NCBI RefSeq assembly: GCF_035046485.1
Contig: NC_085138.1
Span: 445,261,204-445,325,203 of the forward strand
Source: Aedes albopictus
Taxonomy: Eukaryota > Arthropoda > Insecta > Diptera > Culicidae
DNA length: 64,000 nucleotides
Direction: 5' to 3'
A program made the position numbers and the translations under genes. Within the stretch, counting starts at the first letter, position 1. Each line of letters begins with the position of its first letter. The notes under the pieces were generated by a model, which ran no database searches, was not told where the DNA came from, and worked only from the letters and a program-made list of their open reading frames with translations. This document shows, in pieces, positions 13,001-28,000 of this stretch.

Positions 13001-16000
13001 GTCTGTGATAAATCGAAGGTGTTTTAGTCGACAGCCCTTAGACTTTCTCATCCATCATAGCAAAGTACATACCAAAAAAAAACAACAAGTGCAACCAACC
13101 TATCAGCCTGTACTTCATTTTGAAGCAAACTACCACAGCTTTAAAAGGACGGCCAGTGGGCAGCCTAATGGAATGGTATTATTATGAAACACATGATACA
13201 CCTCGAAAGAACAGCCTATTTTTAAAAGAAGGAAAAATCTCTGATGGGAAAGCTAGTAGAGTGGCCGCCAATAGGACAGTAGCAGCCGAGTTGAATGGCT
13301 TGATTATCATAAATGCATATACATACTACTTTCGAAGCATATGGATACAACATTAGCAGTTTATTTAATTAGGATGCTATGATACTGTAATATTGACCAC
13401 ATCACAAACTCTCCCATCAGAGATTTTTTCCTTCTTTTGAAAATAGGCTGTTCTTTCAAGGTGCACATACCTCGAGCACATATCAAAATCAAACTATTCG
13501 ACTGCCCAATGTCCGTCCTTAGAATTTAAGCCATTCAATTCAATAACCTAGCAAGCTAGCTCCCTAATGACTTGATACCTCATTTCGCGAAATTAGTAAT
13601 TCCGGGAAATGTCACTCTGGCAAATGGCATTCCGGGAAATGACTTTCCGGGAAAATGATCATTCCGGGAAGTGGCATTCCGGGAAAATTATCATTCCGGG
13701 AAATGTCATTCCGGGAAATGTCATTCTGGGAAATGTCACTCCGGGAAATGGCATTCCGGGAAGTGGCATTCCGGGAAATGTGATACCACCCTCCAATGAT
13801 TTCCAATTGGATTCATCAAATGCTCAAAAACCGATATCTCTTCTCGACATTGCGTCTAGCAGGGATTAGGAGATTGAGTGTTTGTGGATGCCCCCAAGGG
13901 GGAGTCTTGTCACCGCTTTTGTGGAATCTCGTAGCAGATACGCTATTGAGGTTTTTCTACTTATAGTTTTGCCGACGACTACCTAGCATTGTTAGTTGGT
14001 ATGTGTATCACCCTTTTCGACCTGATGCAAAGCGCCCTTCAGGTAGTTGAGGGTTCGTGTCGCCAATATGGCCTTTCGGTTAATCCGAGTAAAACATCTA
14101 TTGTTCTTTTTTACGAAAAGGCGAAACCGTAATGGCGTTCGACCTTTGCGTCTCTTTGATTCTGAAATCAATGTGAACATGTAAATTACGTTGGAGTCAT
14201 TCTTGATTCCAAGCTTTCCTGGACACCTCACATTGAGTCCAGAACCAAGAAAGCTTATATGGCCTTCGGGCAATGCCGGCAAACCTTTGGTATAACTTGG
14301 GGTCTAAAACCCAAGTATATCAAATGGATCTACACAACTGTTGTTCGGCCAATATTGGCCTATGAATGTCTTGTGAGGTGGCAAAAGGGCGAAGTGAGAA
14401 CGATACAATCAAAGTTAGGCCATCTCCAAAGGATGTGCTTAATGGCGATGTCTGGAGCGTTCTCTTCAACTCCCACGGCAGCGGTAGAAGTTGTCTTTGA
14501 CGTTGCCCCACTACACATTCATCTCAAACAAGAAGCACTTTCTTGCACTTACCGTCTACGGGTACTCGGTCTACTAGAGGAAACTCCTGTGAACCGCACA
14601 TCAACACACACCTCGTTGTTTGCACTTTTGGTGAATTGGGACAAAATTGTCCTTGCTCCAAGTGATCTTACAATTGCTTGTAATTTTCCATATAGGACAT
14701 TTTCCACGAAATTCCCTTCCCGGGAAGAGTGGACATCTGGATATCTGGAAAGAAGTATTTCAGACGGCATCGTATGTTACACTGATGGCTCCCTTCTCGA
14801 AGGTCAAGCAGGTGCTGGTGTTCATTATTGTGAGCTAAGGCTGTATCAGTTTTACTCACTTGGTAGACACTGCACCGTTTTTCAGGCCGAAATCGTTGCT
14901 CTTATGTGCGGAGTGCAATCGACACTTCAGCAGCACGTAATGGGCAAAGTGATTTACTGTTCAGATAGCCAGGCTGCTATTAAAGCACTTGCTTCGGGCA
15001 ACTCCTGGTCGAAGATAGTTATCGCTTGTCGAACTCAAATCGAAGAACTGAATTCAGCAAACGCTGTTCACCTTGTATGGGTGCCTGGCCATTCTTCCAT
15101 CGCTGGAAATGAATTGGCTGATGAGTTAGCTCGCACTGGAGAGCATCACATGACTTCATTGGCCCTGAGCCAGATATTCCGATATCGAAGTTGGGTAAAG
15201 CTTCAGATTCACACCTGGACTGCCACTCAACACAGACAATACTGGAATAGTTTGGAGTCATGTCGTCAAACCAAATTGTATTGTACTGAGCCATCTCCAA
15301 GGGTGGCGAAGTATCTTACAAATCTGTCAAAGCAGAATTGCAGCATTCTGGTCAAAGCATTGACTGGCCACTGTCGACTCAGCTATCACATGGCGAATAT
15401 TCAGCAAGCTGATTCATTTGCATGTGTTAGCTATGAATCCGATTATGGAACTTCGTATCATTTGATATGTAACTGTCCAGTTTTTGCGCAACTGCGTTTC
15501 CGAGTATTCGGTAAACACTTATTAAGTGAAACTGCTTTCAGAGACCTGAATATTCAGGATATTATGTTGTTCTTACCCGCTGTGGTAAAGAGCTATAGGC
15601 TCTCTTTTGCTTTATGCGTTATTACAGTGCCCTTTTCAGGGCGCTGTTTGAACTCATTGTGGTACGCTTATGCGTTAGTACCCTCTTCCAGGGTATTTTT
15701 CCTATTTCCCTACATGTCCTTATCCTTATTTCCTTCCTTTTCCCTCAGGTAGATGATGAAATAGGCTATTATTATGGCGATGGCACAAATGTCCCAAATG
15801 GAGGATAACGTGCCTCTGGAGCCGGCCTTCTAATCTGATACCTGAAGTAGCGGCAAGTACTTTAATGATTCAATTTTAAAAGTAATATTTCCAGTTCCAC
15901 ATGTATTGCGTCACGGTATCCATAACCTAATTATATTTAATCGATTAATTTGGGGATGCCGAATAACTATTATTTAACAACTGTGAAAAGGCTGAGAAAG

Positions 16001-19000
16001 CGCCTTGTCAAGATCTTATTTAGTTAGTGGTTACATAGGAGCCGAGAAAAGAGCTATGATTCATTGATGATAGGGCTTGCATAGAAGTTTCCGTCCATAT
16101 CACAAAAACTCAGCATCAAGCCGTATTGAGGAAGCTTCGTTGACGTTGACATTCACAATAAATGTTAGTTGGGAAGGCACAGTGACTTCTGCGCAACAAA
16201 AACCTGCGCCGCCGTTAGTCTTCTGTGACAAGTGTGTTACTTGGGTGGTTGCCGTCTTCGTTGAGAACCCCTAAGCAGTGTTGCGGAATACTCATTTGGG
16301 AGAGTTATACTCACTCACTTCTATCTTAGGTCAGATGCATGCTATCAAAAACGGTGAATGAAAGACATTTACATTGAATAGTGTTACCTAAAATTTTGCG
16401 GAATAAAGTAGAGTCGCACACGTATACCTAAGTCTTGACAGAGCTGTGAGTATGAGGTGAGTAAAATTAGTTTAATTTATACTCACCTCGTGCTCACAGC
16501 TCTCTAGCGACTTTTGTATGAGTGTGCGACCTCTATTTTATTCGGCAAATTTTTAGATAATATTGCAATGTAAAAGTCCTTCAAACATCGTTTTTTGATA
16601 GCATGCTTTTAAACTAATATAGTAGCAAGTGAGTATAACTTTTTGCAAGTGAGTATTCCCAACACTGCGCCGAAGTGGTTCAGTGTTCTGTGGATCCTTT
16701 GTAATTTTTGTGCTCATTATACGAGTGGAGTGACGTGATGCTGTCATGTGGTGTCACGTCACTCTACTAGCAGAATGAACAAAAATGTACAGGTCCTGCC
16801 CAAACTGTAGATCATCTGGATTCTGTAGATCTTGGTTTCAACTGGCCCCATGAGTTTACGTTTACTGTCACATATACTGTTTCCGATTCGGTGCGGCTTC
16901 GAAGTTGATTACAGGGATCGGATTTACACGGTTTTCTGTGTCTACCAAACGTAGTACCAAGATCACGCTCCCCACGCAGCCGAGCACCTGACCTGCTTCT
17001 CAACTCCAACTGTTTTTTGAACACCTTGACCCATACCAGATCCTGCGGATTGTAGCTCATGGTCTTGGCTCCAAGATTGCGGAAGAATATTGGCTGTCTT
17101 GCTAAGTTTCTTCCATTTTCTTGAAACGGTGTTGGAATAAGTCAAGCGATACCAGAAGAGGAAGAGACTCGACTTCCCTTCCGGAACACTTCGGTTTTGT
17201 GTGGGACACACATTGGTCGGGCTCCATACAAAGGGGCGGCCAAAACTCTCAAAAAACGGAATTGATATTTTTAAACTTTTTTTTCACCAAATAACAAAGA
17301 TAATGTATTGTAGTTTTATGATTCTTAATTAAAAACATACCAGCTTTTGTATTTCAATGACATTTTCACTGCCAAAGTGGTCTAAGTCATAAAATTGAGA
17401 AAATGAATTTTTCGAAAAAAGTAAAATAATAATATTTTGAGAATGGAATATATGTTTTATGTTATCCAGCATATGAAAGCTTCTTATTGGACTGTTTGAA
17501 TGCACGTATGGTGCAAAATTAATATGTAACAAAACTTTTCAAATTTTTATATATTGTACCATAGGAATTTTTTTAATTTTTAAGTTAAAAAACGGTTCGT
17601 GTCGTCACGTGTCGCCGCAATTTTGAATAGTACATCTTAAACATCATGCTCAGGGCTGCATAAAAACGTTTAAACATTTTGCAGAAATTTGCAGTTTTTC
17701 AAATTAGAGCCATTTAAAAAAGTCATGTTTTTTTTATGTATTTTACGTTATTTTTCCATTTTTGACTGAAATAAAATTTATCTTCCCACATTTTTTACAC
17801 ATTTTAAACAAACTTGATTGGATTTGATCGACAGATAATCATTTAATTAAATTCAAATCGATTTTCTAACAAAAAACGCAAAAAATGTGAAGTTTACTGA
17901 TTTTTACCGTTTTTGAAATTTTTGAAGTTACGTAATTTTTGAATACCCCTTTTTAAACACTAAAAATACTATATAACATATCTAGAAAACCCATAACTTC
18001 GATTAAATACATAAAAAGAGTTTTGGTCGAACTTTATCTTTTTCCGAACATTGTGGGACAGTCATAGAGCAGGAAAATGTTGGTTGGTTGCTTCGCTAAG
18101 AGATTCTTTCGCTCTGTAACTATCTTGAGAGTCCGCTCAAAGGTGTCGACGAATCTTTCTACAAGTCCGTTGGACGGTGACTGGATGGCGGCGTTTTCAG
18201 GTGGAGAACACCGTTCTTATGACAGTAGCGTTTGAATTGCTCACAGACGAACTAGCGACGTTTGTCACTCGCTAGAGTCACTGGGGTTCAAAACGTTTCC
18301 TTGAAGGATTTCCAACGTGGCAGATGTTGTGATTGGGCGATTTGGAACTACTTTGGTTCATTCCGAGAAAGCATTGACTAGGACAAGTTAATACCAATCG
18401 CCTACGGACCCGACATAGTCGATATGAAGTCAACTAACAATCGCAAGCCACAAACAAGCATGCATGCTGAATTGTTGCTTTATAATAGTAAAGATAGCTG
18501 AACTAAAATTATGTTGTACACATTACTGTACAAATGCTTTTTCAATTGATAACACTAGTTTACAAAATAAAACGAAAGTCGTGAACTTCTGTGAACGACC
18601 AAAGTTTTGAAAGCACAATTTAATGGTAATTTCGAAACCGTGCATCAAAAAATTTTAAGGAGAACAGTTTATGAGTTTTAGCTCAATATCGAGTTTTTCA
18701 AATTTTTTAAACATGGAATTTACTAAAATTCAAATATGTATCTTGCGTTTTGTTCAACCAATTTCAAATCTTTTTCCATAAATTAAAAGCTGAATATAAT
18801 AAGGTACCCCGGGGCAAGTGGGACCTAAAAAAATGCTAATTTGGTTTGGTCATGCCAAAAATTTCAGAACACATTTTTTTTAATAATTCCAATGAACCAA
18901 AAAGACGTTGTTGGTATATTTGTACTTATTAACGTGCATTAAGACTGTTTCAAAATTTTTACTTTTCATATATTATGCATATAATGAAAAGTGTAGCCAC

Positions 19001-22000
19001 GGTGTGTCTAAAACCGTTATTAACAAAATAAAATACCCATCTAAGCGGTACCCACCATTCGAAAGATATAATATCCAGGTATCATCTTTGAAATTTTGAA
19101 AATGTTTCGTGGAGGGAATTGATAGTTTGAGAGATTTCAAATTTTAGGACGATTTTCAATGAAATTCTCTTTGAAGTTATTAATATTCAATCGCGGTTGT
19201 ATCACGATCGTGGCCATCAACCTGTTCCTCATAAATTTGGAGTCCAACATTTGAAACGTATGGTATTCGAGTATTCTTACTGAAAATTTGAGAACATTTT
19301 ATCTATGAAACCAAAAGTTATCGTGAATTGAATTTATAATCCAAATCCATAGGTTTTTACAGTATTTATAGCAATTAAACAGTTACTATTTACTACAAAT
19401 AACCAAAACCAATTCAAATGCCCGCTATTGTAGTCAATCACAGTATTCAACAGCTGGTTGAAATAGGATTTAGATTTCTGGAGCGTACTATATCTCTCCC
19501 ATGTTTCTGAAAAATTGCTGGGAATTGCTCCGAACACACCAAGAGATTTTACCGTATGTATCATCTCAGACCAGCAACTGGAACTCCTCTCATCTCTCCT
19601 CTTCTTGGCGTAACGTCCTCACTGGGACAAAGCCTGCTTCTCAGCTTAGTGTTCTATGAGCACTTCCACAGTTTTTAGCTGAGAGCTTTCTCTGCCAATG
19701 ACCATTTTGCATGTGTATATCGTGTGGCAGGCACGAAGATACTCTATGCCCAAGGAAATCAAGGAAATTTCCTTTACGAAAAGATCCTGGACCGACCGGG
19801 AATCGAACCCGTCACTCTCAGCATGGTCATGCTGAATACCCGTGCGTTTACCGCCTCGGCTATATGGGCCCTTCTGGAACTGCAAAATATGAAACTTTGA
19901 GAAATTCGGCAAATCAAGGGTCTCCCATATCGTTCCAAACCTAGCCTTCAACGTGGTATAGTATGGATCCAATTTATCTATGAAACACGCTCTGTAGATG
20001 TCTTTGACTTTAATGCCTGAAATATAATTACTATTAAACCACCATAGTTAATTAATCGCTTACGTTTAAAAGATCGTGTGGTGTAGTTTAGGACCTCCTT
20101 CTAGAACCATCGAAGCGCCCATTAATTGTGACATGTTTTTCCTGTGAAGCCATACGTTCGTTGCTGATGTCCCACAACAGCCATCATGGAGCACAGCTGT
20201 ACCTTTTCAGGACTTGCATTTTTGACGACTTTGTACAATGCGTTCCAAGAGTTATGTGCAAAGCAGGTTGGGGAGTGGCAGTCAATATCAACTGCTGATC
20301 CATACCGTTAACTAGGGGTGTCATTTACACAACAAACATAGAGTTTCGCTTACAAACTTAGATGTTTTCGCGTGCAAGAATGATGACAATCCTACTTCAC
20401 CATGCCGCGAGGCCGTGAGGCCAATAACAATCGCCCAACAATTTGCTTTAATTGCTGACTCGCTTCTACATATCACAAAAAATGCTTATTTCCCTTCTCA
20501 ATTTCTGGTAAGAATTGTTACAGATCCGCTAGACGTCCTTTGACCATTCATATACCACGTTGATTGAAAAGTTTGTATCAATTTCCTAAAAGTTTCATAT
20601 TCAGCGGTTCCACGTTAAGCAGTTCTGAGAATACACTGAGAAGTCTCTTGGTGTGTTCGGAGAGCAAGCTACTGAGAGCGTTCCCAGTAATTTTTCAGAA
20701 ACATGGGAGAGATATCGTACACTCCAGACATCTAAATCCTATTTCAGCCAGCTGTTGAATGCTGTGATTGACTACAATAGCGGACATTTGAATTGGTTTT
20801 GGTTATTTGTAGTAAATAGTAACTGTTTAATTGCTATAAATACTATAAAAACCTATGGATTTGGATTATAAATTCAATTCACGATAACTTTTGATTTCGT
20901 AGATAAAATGTTCTCAAATTTTCAGTAAGAATACTCGAATACCATACGTTTCGAATGTTGGATTCCAAATTTATGAGGGACAGGTTGATGGCTACGATCG
21001 TGATACAACCGCGATTGAATATTAATAGCTAGTTCAAAGAGAATTTCATTGAAAATCGCCCTAAAATTTCAAATCGCTCAAACTATCAATTCCCTCCATG
21101 AAACATTTTCAAAATTTCAGAGATAATACCTGGATACTATATCTTTCGAATGGTGGGTGCCGCTTAGATGGGTATTTTATTTTATTAATAACGGTTTTAG
21201 ACACACCGTGGTAGCAGATCTTCATTTACTTCGTTTCACGGGGCAAGTGGGACCTATTCAGAGTTTTTGTTCAAAGGTCTTAATATGAGCTGCAACAGAT
21301 AAGGAAACATGAATCATAAATCCCTTATATGAATGACTATGTTTGGAGATTAAAATAATAAGAGGTTTAAGGTATCGTGCATAAATTGCGTAACACATAA
21401 AAAATCGCTGGGGAAAAAAAACTTGAATCAACTCTAGCAGCTCATGCAAAATAAATTGATTTTTGTATACAAAAGCACCGTAAAGTGAAGAGACAAAAGA
21501 TTTCGAAACTTGGTCTCAATATTTTGATGAATCTCGCCAAAAGTAAATCTGGGGTTTCGAGATTTTCAGTAATATCTTCTCCCTTACATTATCTGACGAT
21601 CATTAAATAATGTTTTATTAAATCATGAATTTTGAAAATTTCCCTATTTTATTTTTTAATTGACGGTTCCTGAATGCTCAAAAGAATTCATTATGCAGCG
21701 TAAAGTGAAAAAATAATGGAAGATATTTAGAGAAAAACATAAAAAATACATGCTTTTGGTATTTTTTTTTTTCGTTTTACCCAAGGTTTTACCATTTTTT
21801 ACAAGAATTTTATCATATTTTATCTAAATAGAGGTAATAAAGTATAATTACTTAACACGTCAATTTTTATTGACTTTCGTGCTAATTTCATCTTAGGCTG
21901 GACAAGGCGAGATGAACCCATAAAATTGTGTATGTTAATTCTCATAGGTCCCACTTACCCCAGGTAGCGAAATGCACTGGGGCAAGTGAGAGCAGTAAAC

Positions 22001-25000
22001 TAAAGGTAATAAATAAAAATAAAATACAGCTTTTTCGCTTGAAATCATTTGCAAGAACTCCAAATACTATCCTGAAACCGAAAAAGTATTTGTAGAATGA
22101 CAAATCTATTTTTAAACGACGAATGTAGTAGAGCACGTCAATCTCACCTAGTGAATTGAAAATTACTTATGAACAACAATAACGCATATGGTCTCTTTAT
22201 GGTTGAAACAATAACATTTTTTGTATTTAAAGTATCCGTAGGTGTGATACCTATGTTTTCCATGAAGAATGTTAGTCTTAAAAATAAATAATAAAAAAAT
22301 ACCAGCTATAGGTCTCACTTGCCCCCGATTCTCACTTGCCCCGGGGTACCTTACCTTTCGATCTTCTGAAAGCAGGTTTTGCGTCAGATTGATGAAATTA
22401 AAGATATGGGATAGTTTAAGGGACGATGTCCTTAAATTTTAGATAAATTTCCAAAAATTTATGAAAAAAAAATATTTTTTTCAATAAGAAAAAATAAATT
22501 TAAAAATTCTTTCTCAACGTTCACTTGACATATCATATGTACCTGAGTTACAGTAGAAAATTCAGCTCAATCGGAGCATTGATTACGAAGAATGAGATGA
22601 ATGAAGTGAGCGACTTTGCTTAAAAATAGAACAAAAATCGATTTCAAATCATCAATCTTGTATAGAAAGTCGAAAAAAAATCCGCTCTACTGTTATTTTT
22701 TTCCTTCACATTTTCGAACTCAGGGCATGATTCTACACCAAAAATGATCATCAGCTTACCGAGTTAAAAAATGCTGTAAACTAGTGTAAGTAGTCAATGT
22801 TCAACCTTATCGGTATTAACAATGATAATTTAAAACACTTTTCAAGCGTTCATTAAGTTTTTTATTCGACTTGCAGTAATTCTATTACAAAACAGTTTAA
22901 CAATACCCTTTTCTGCTTCTTGTTAAGTTCATGTAAATATTAGCACATGTATCTGTATAATATGTTTTTCACTAGTCATATAAGCGCTTTCGTTTCATCA
23001 TACTTTGACTCAGAGTGCGGGATGAAAAACATGTGTTGTTTTACTGAACAGCAGCTGAATTGATGTGTTGTTCAGTTGTTAACCATAATGTTCTGTGCTA
23101 TTTCACCACTGCTGAAAAGAATCGTGTTACGGTGAATATCAGGGCTAAGCACCTTTTTTACTATCTGGCTCGATACTACACTACGACATTCTGCATTGGA
23201 TTGTAATGCGTCAGTATTAGTGAAGACATCAAAAGTTTCTTTTAAGGAGTCAAGACTTTTGCGGAGACGTCAAGCTTCTTGGCATCCTTATCAGTTGCGA
23301 GTATCGGGCGTACCAAGAATTGAACGTGCACCCCTCTTCGGGAGCATATATGCTACAGCGAAATTCGTTGATGTTGCTTGCCAGCGCATTCAGTCAGTGC
23401 GACAATTCCTTGAAGAATTTCCAAAGTGGCAGATGTTGTGATTAGACGATTTGGGACTACTTCGGTTCATTCCGAGAAAGCATTGACTAGGACAAGTTAA
23501 TACCAATCGCCGACGGTCCCGACATAGTCGATATGAAGTCGTTGCTAGGATTCTGGAGTTGCCAACTAACAATCGCAAGCCACAAACAAGCATGCATGCT
23601 GAATTGCTGCTTTATAATAGTAATGATAGCTGAACTAAAATTATGTTGTACACATTACTGTACAAATGCTTTTTCAATTGAAAAAGTAGCCAATGTTCAA
23701 CCTTTCGTATCGGTATTAACAATGATAATTTAAAACACTTTTCAAGCGTTCATTAAGATTTTTATTCGACTTGCAGTAATTCCATTACAAAACAGTTTAA
23801 CAATACCTTTTTCTGCTTCTTGTTAAGTTCATGCACAGATAACAGACGTTTATGCTTATATTGGCAATGTGTGTAAAAATGCTCAACAGCCATTTCGTAT
23901 ATGTAACGAGCAGCTGAAACTCATGTGGCAATCATTTAGAGATGGCGCAGTGATCGATAGTCAGTGATCGCTTTCAAGATTGCATGCACTACGCAATTTT
24001 ACATTCAAGATTGCATTCGATCTTGAATGAAACTGGAACTTTGAACTATTCTTGCATTCAAGTTAGATGTAATGCCGCAATCAGTTGAGTAGATGGCGGT
24101 AGTGAGCCAACGTATATCGTTTTGAACATTTACACAGGATTCTGCGAAAAATTTGTACTAGCATAAACATCTGTTATCTGTGGTTCATGTAAATATTAGC
24201 ACATGTATCTGTATCTTTTTCACAAGTCAAATAAGCGCTTTCGTTTCATGATACTTCGACTCAGAGTACGGAATGAAAAACACGTGTTTTTTTACGGAAC
24301 GCACTAATGCACACTAATGTTCTGTGCTAATTCACCACTGCTGAATGGAATCGAGTGACGTATTCAACTCCTACTAGTCGAACGTTGCTGAACACTGCTG
24401 GAACAACTGGATAATCAATCAGTTGAGCACGAATCTACTTTATCCATCGCGAAGCATCAACTGCGTGTTGATTCTTGCTCGGGATGGTTCTCTGAATAAG
24501 TAAAATTTTAGGATATGGCGACCATTTTGAAATTTGATATGGCGACCGTCAGATTTTCGAAATCGAAGAAAATCCAGAAATGGTCAGGCCGTTTGTACAA
24601 TAGGTTATCGTGATCGTTTCATCTAAACTTTCAGGATCTTCTTAAGGTGCCATTACACTGTTTGTCATTATGCCAAATATTTGCCATTGAAGTCCGACAT
24701 TCATCAAAGGTTGCTATGATTCACGTTGTGTTGGTCATTTGATGAGCTTGCTTAGCCAAACATTTGTCATGTCTAATGGGGCCTTAGGCTCTCATAAAAA
24801 CTCTCTTTTTTCATTTGATAAATGTTGTCTTTGGGTTGGAACAGTTTACTACTTACCTTCAATTCCGATGTAGCTTGGGCGTTTGTGATTTCATTTCCTT
24901 CCGCTACGTCGTAATCAATATCAATCTCTTCGAAAAATGCGTTATCATCTGCCTCGTTTCTATCAACTCCATTTTCGTCAGTTTTGCCTTCATCAGCAAC

Positions 25001-28000
25001 ATTTCCAGCAGCTGTATTTGCCTCAGTCTGTATGACTTCCTCCACCAACTTCGAATCTGAATGGGCTATCACCTGGAAATATCGAAAGAGTAAATTCCGT
25101 AAACGAATACTTCATATTTCGGTTTGGCATACCCTGGTATCGAGGATGCCTTGTTGACGTTTACATTAACATTGAATGTTAGTTGGGAAGTGCTTACCAT
25201 TGTTGTCATTGAAACTATGGCGTCCGAAATTTCAATTCCTTCTGTTTTGATTTCCATTTCATCAAATGCGATTTTTCCCGTCACATCTTCTTCGTTTATG
25301 GTATCCGACAACCCAACTTCAGCGGTGTTATATTCCATCATGTACTCATCAGCCTTGGTTTCATCGGCTGTTAATTCTTTCACAATGTCCAACATCTCAA
25401 CATGATCAGTGTTATAATCCATCCTGTGTTCATCAGTTTCGGCTGCATCAGTTATACTTTCTATCTTCATATTTTCCGCGGATGGGACGTCAAAAATCTC
25501 AATTTCATAAATTCCAGCGTCAAGATTATTTTCATCACTATTCACGTCATCAACTTGATTTTCTTCCATAGTATGTTGTATTAGTTTGTTTTCATCGAAA
25601 TCAATGTAATTGATTGTATTTTCATCAGTTCTTATTCCACTGGCATTCCCTTCTGTACTTGTTAACGTAAGCGCCAGTTCATTAGTTACATTTCCATAAC
25701 GTTGATTTTCCTCATCTTGTTTCTCAGCGTTTACAGCAGATTCAACTTCTGTATTGTCTTCTCCAGGGTACACCTGGGAAAGCAATGGTTCGTTGTCATT
25801 GAAAAAAAAAACATTAGTACCAGTCATAGGCGCCAACTTGTGACGTAGTTGGGGGGGCGAAGCTTTCCAAAATTGGACAAAATTCAACTTTTTTTTAGCT
25901 CAATGCACTAGTTTTCACGTAAATATGCCTAAACTAGATGAACTGCGTCGAAATTTTACGAATTTGATTGATTTTGAGAGGCCTCGCCCCCCCAACTACG
26001 TCACAAGTTGGCGCGTATCCCGGGTAGAGGTGAATAACAAACCAATAACTGAAGAATAACATATTTTATCATCATATCTAAGTTTGCAATTCTTTAATTG
26101 TTTATGAATAGCTCAAGATAACAAATAAATAACATAACATGCTATCATTGTATAACTTGTAGTTGGCGAGTTATTATTGAATAGTATAATAACATAATAA
26201 TAACAAATATTACTCTCCATGCTATCAGCCATAATAACAAAACAATAACATAATTTACCATCAAATTAAAATATGTTATTATTTTGACATTCTTTTTGCT
26301 ATTATTTTGTTATTACAATGGCAAAATTAGTTATTCTTTAGTTGTTATGTCGTAGCAATTTTGTTATTATTTTTGAGCTTGAGCTTGAGCTTGATTGACC
26401 GCCCGTGGATGCTACTCCAGTATCGCCAGACCACCTACACTCACACAAGGACCAATGAGATAACCGCCGGGGACTAGCAGGCATCTTCAGTGTGTGAGCG
26501 TTGGTGATCTTCTATTTTTAGGCGACAATGGCGCCTGCCACGTCAGGTTGCAGGTCAATGTGGGGAAGGGGTAAGGAAGTGATGATTGCAATCGTTTGTA
26601 TCCACATCTGGCCGAATATACCTCTGCGCCAGCACAAAATTCATGCGGATGTTGGAGTGTTGGTGGGAATTGGTTGGCAGAAGGTTCACACATTGGTTTG
26701 TGGATACCAGGGGAAGGTGATAGAATTGTGTGTTTTTTTTTTTTTTATTATTATTTTGAAGATGTGCGGCACAGTTCGCTTGATTGCATAACTTGCAGGC
26801 GTTTTCTAATAGGATTGTGACACTGTGCTGTGAAAGTTTGGAAGGAAGGGAAACGGCTTTTTCAACCCGTTTCTGTTCTAGCGACGGCTATGAACATGTT
26901 TTTATACCTGAGTTGTATATGTAGAGAGCAGAGAGAAAGTATATAGAAAGATACAAATTAGGAGGAAAGGGACGGGCCAGGGATTGAACCCAGGACCTTC
27001 TGCATATAAATCAGAAGCGGTAGCCACTAGACCACCAAGCCCGTCTCGTAGCAATTTTGTTATTATTTTTGTTATTTTAACTCTTATTTCAAACAAACTA
27101 ATAGTAAACTTTGGCATTCAAACATTTGATTTTAATGGCAAAATTTGCCCTTCATTTGCCATTTCGCTCTACCCGGGATGGTACCAGTTGTAAAATAAAG
27201 AAATCTAGAAAAAAAAGTGTCCTACCGTTGAATTTGTGGATTTCGGAAGAGTTTCCACCTCTTGACTATGTGCAGTACGCTCGTGACGAGTAACACTTTG
27301 TTTGAAGATGAATTGTTTTGGGCAATAGGAACATTTAAACAAAGTTGCTCCGTGTTCTTCCATCTAGAAAGTTATATAATGTTTTTATATCATCAATGGA
27401 TTAAATTGGCATCGTGTACCTACCATGTGTTTTAACTTGTCCTTTCTTTTTTCGAACTGAAGCCCGCATTTCGAACATGTCTAAAATCAGCAAGTTTCGA
27501 AAGAAAAGCAGTAAAATAATTTAAGTTTTATTGAGTATATATAATGTCCGAAATCAATATGTTTATAGAGGATTAAGCCTGATTGGCCAGCCTTAACTTG
27601 CTACTCCGATACCACTAGATGAGCTACACTTACACAATAAGAACAAAGGAGAGAATTGCCTGCGACTCACAGAGTGGGCATTTTCAGTGTGTCAGCCTTT
27701 TTTTCAGCAGGCGGTACACGGTAGCTGCCTATCACCAAAAGCTGGACGAGTGGGAGTGGACAAGTGAGATCAACGAGGGCGATTACACTCTGTGGCAGTC
27801 TATCAACGGACCGATGAATACGACAGCGCGGAAGATGAAAGACACTGCTCGAAGACGATCTAGGAATGGATGTTCCGTCGAAAAGCGCGAGAGGGTAACG
27901 AACAATAAGACTGTTGTCAGCTGGACTAGGGAGCGATATAGGCAGTAAAAGTAACCTTAAAACAAATCCACTACGTAAAGAAAAGAGAGTATGGGGAAAT

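Noticed and set aside
14259..15752. 497-codon frame as an active retrotransposon ORF
   Set aside because: It is only the 3' part of the element; the RT is split and frameshifted, and the 5' endonuclease region is absent.
24815..25584. Plus-strand frames of 60-101 codons
   Set aside because: Antisense shadows of acidic exons 34 and 35.
25774..25887. Extension of exon 34 to a methionine at 25887
   Set aside because: The extra residues come from a foldback MITE, and a good acceptor gives the same phase at 25773.
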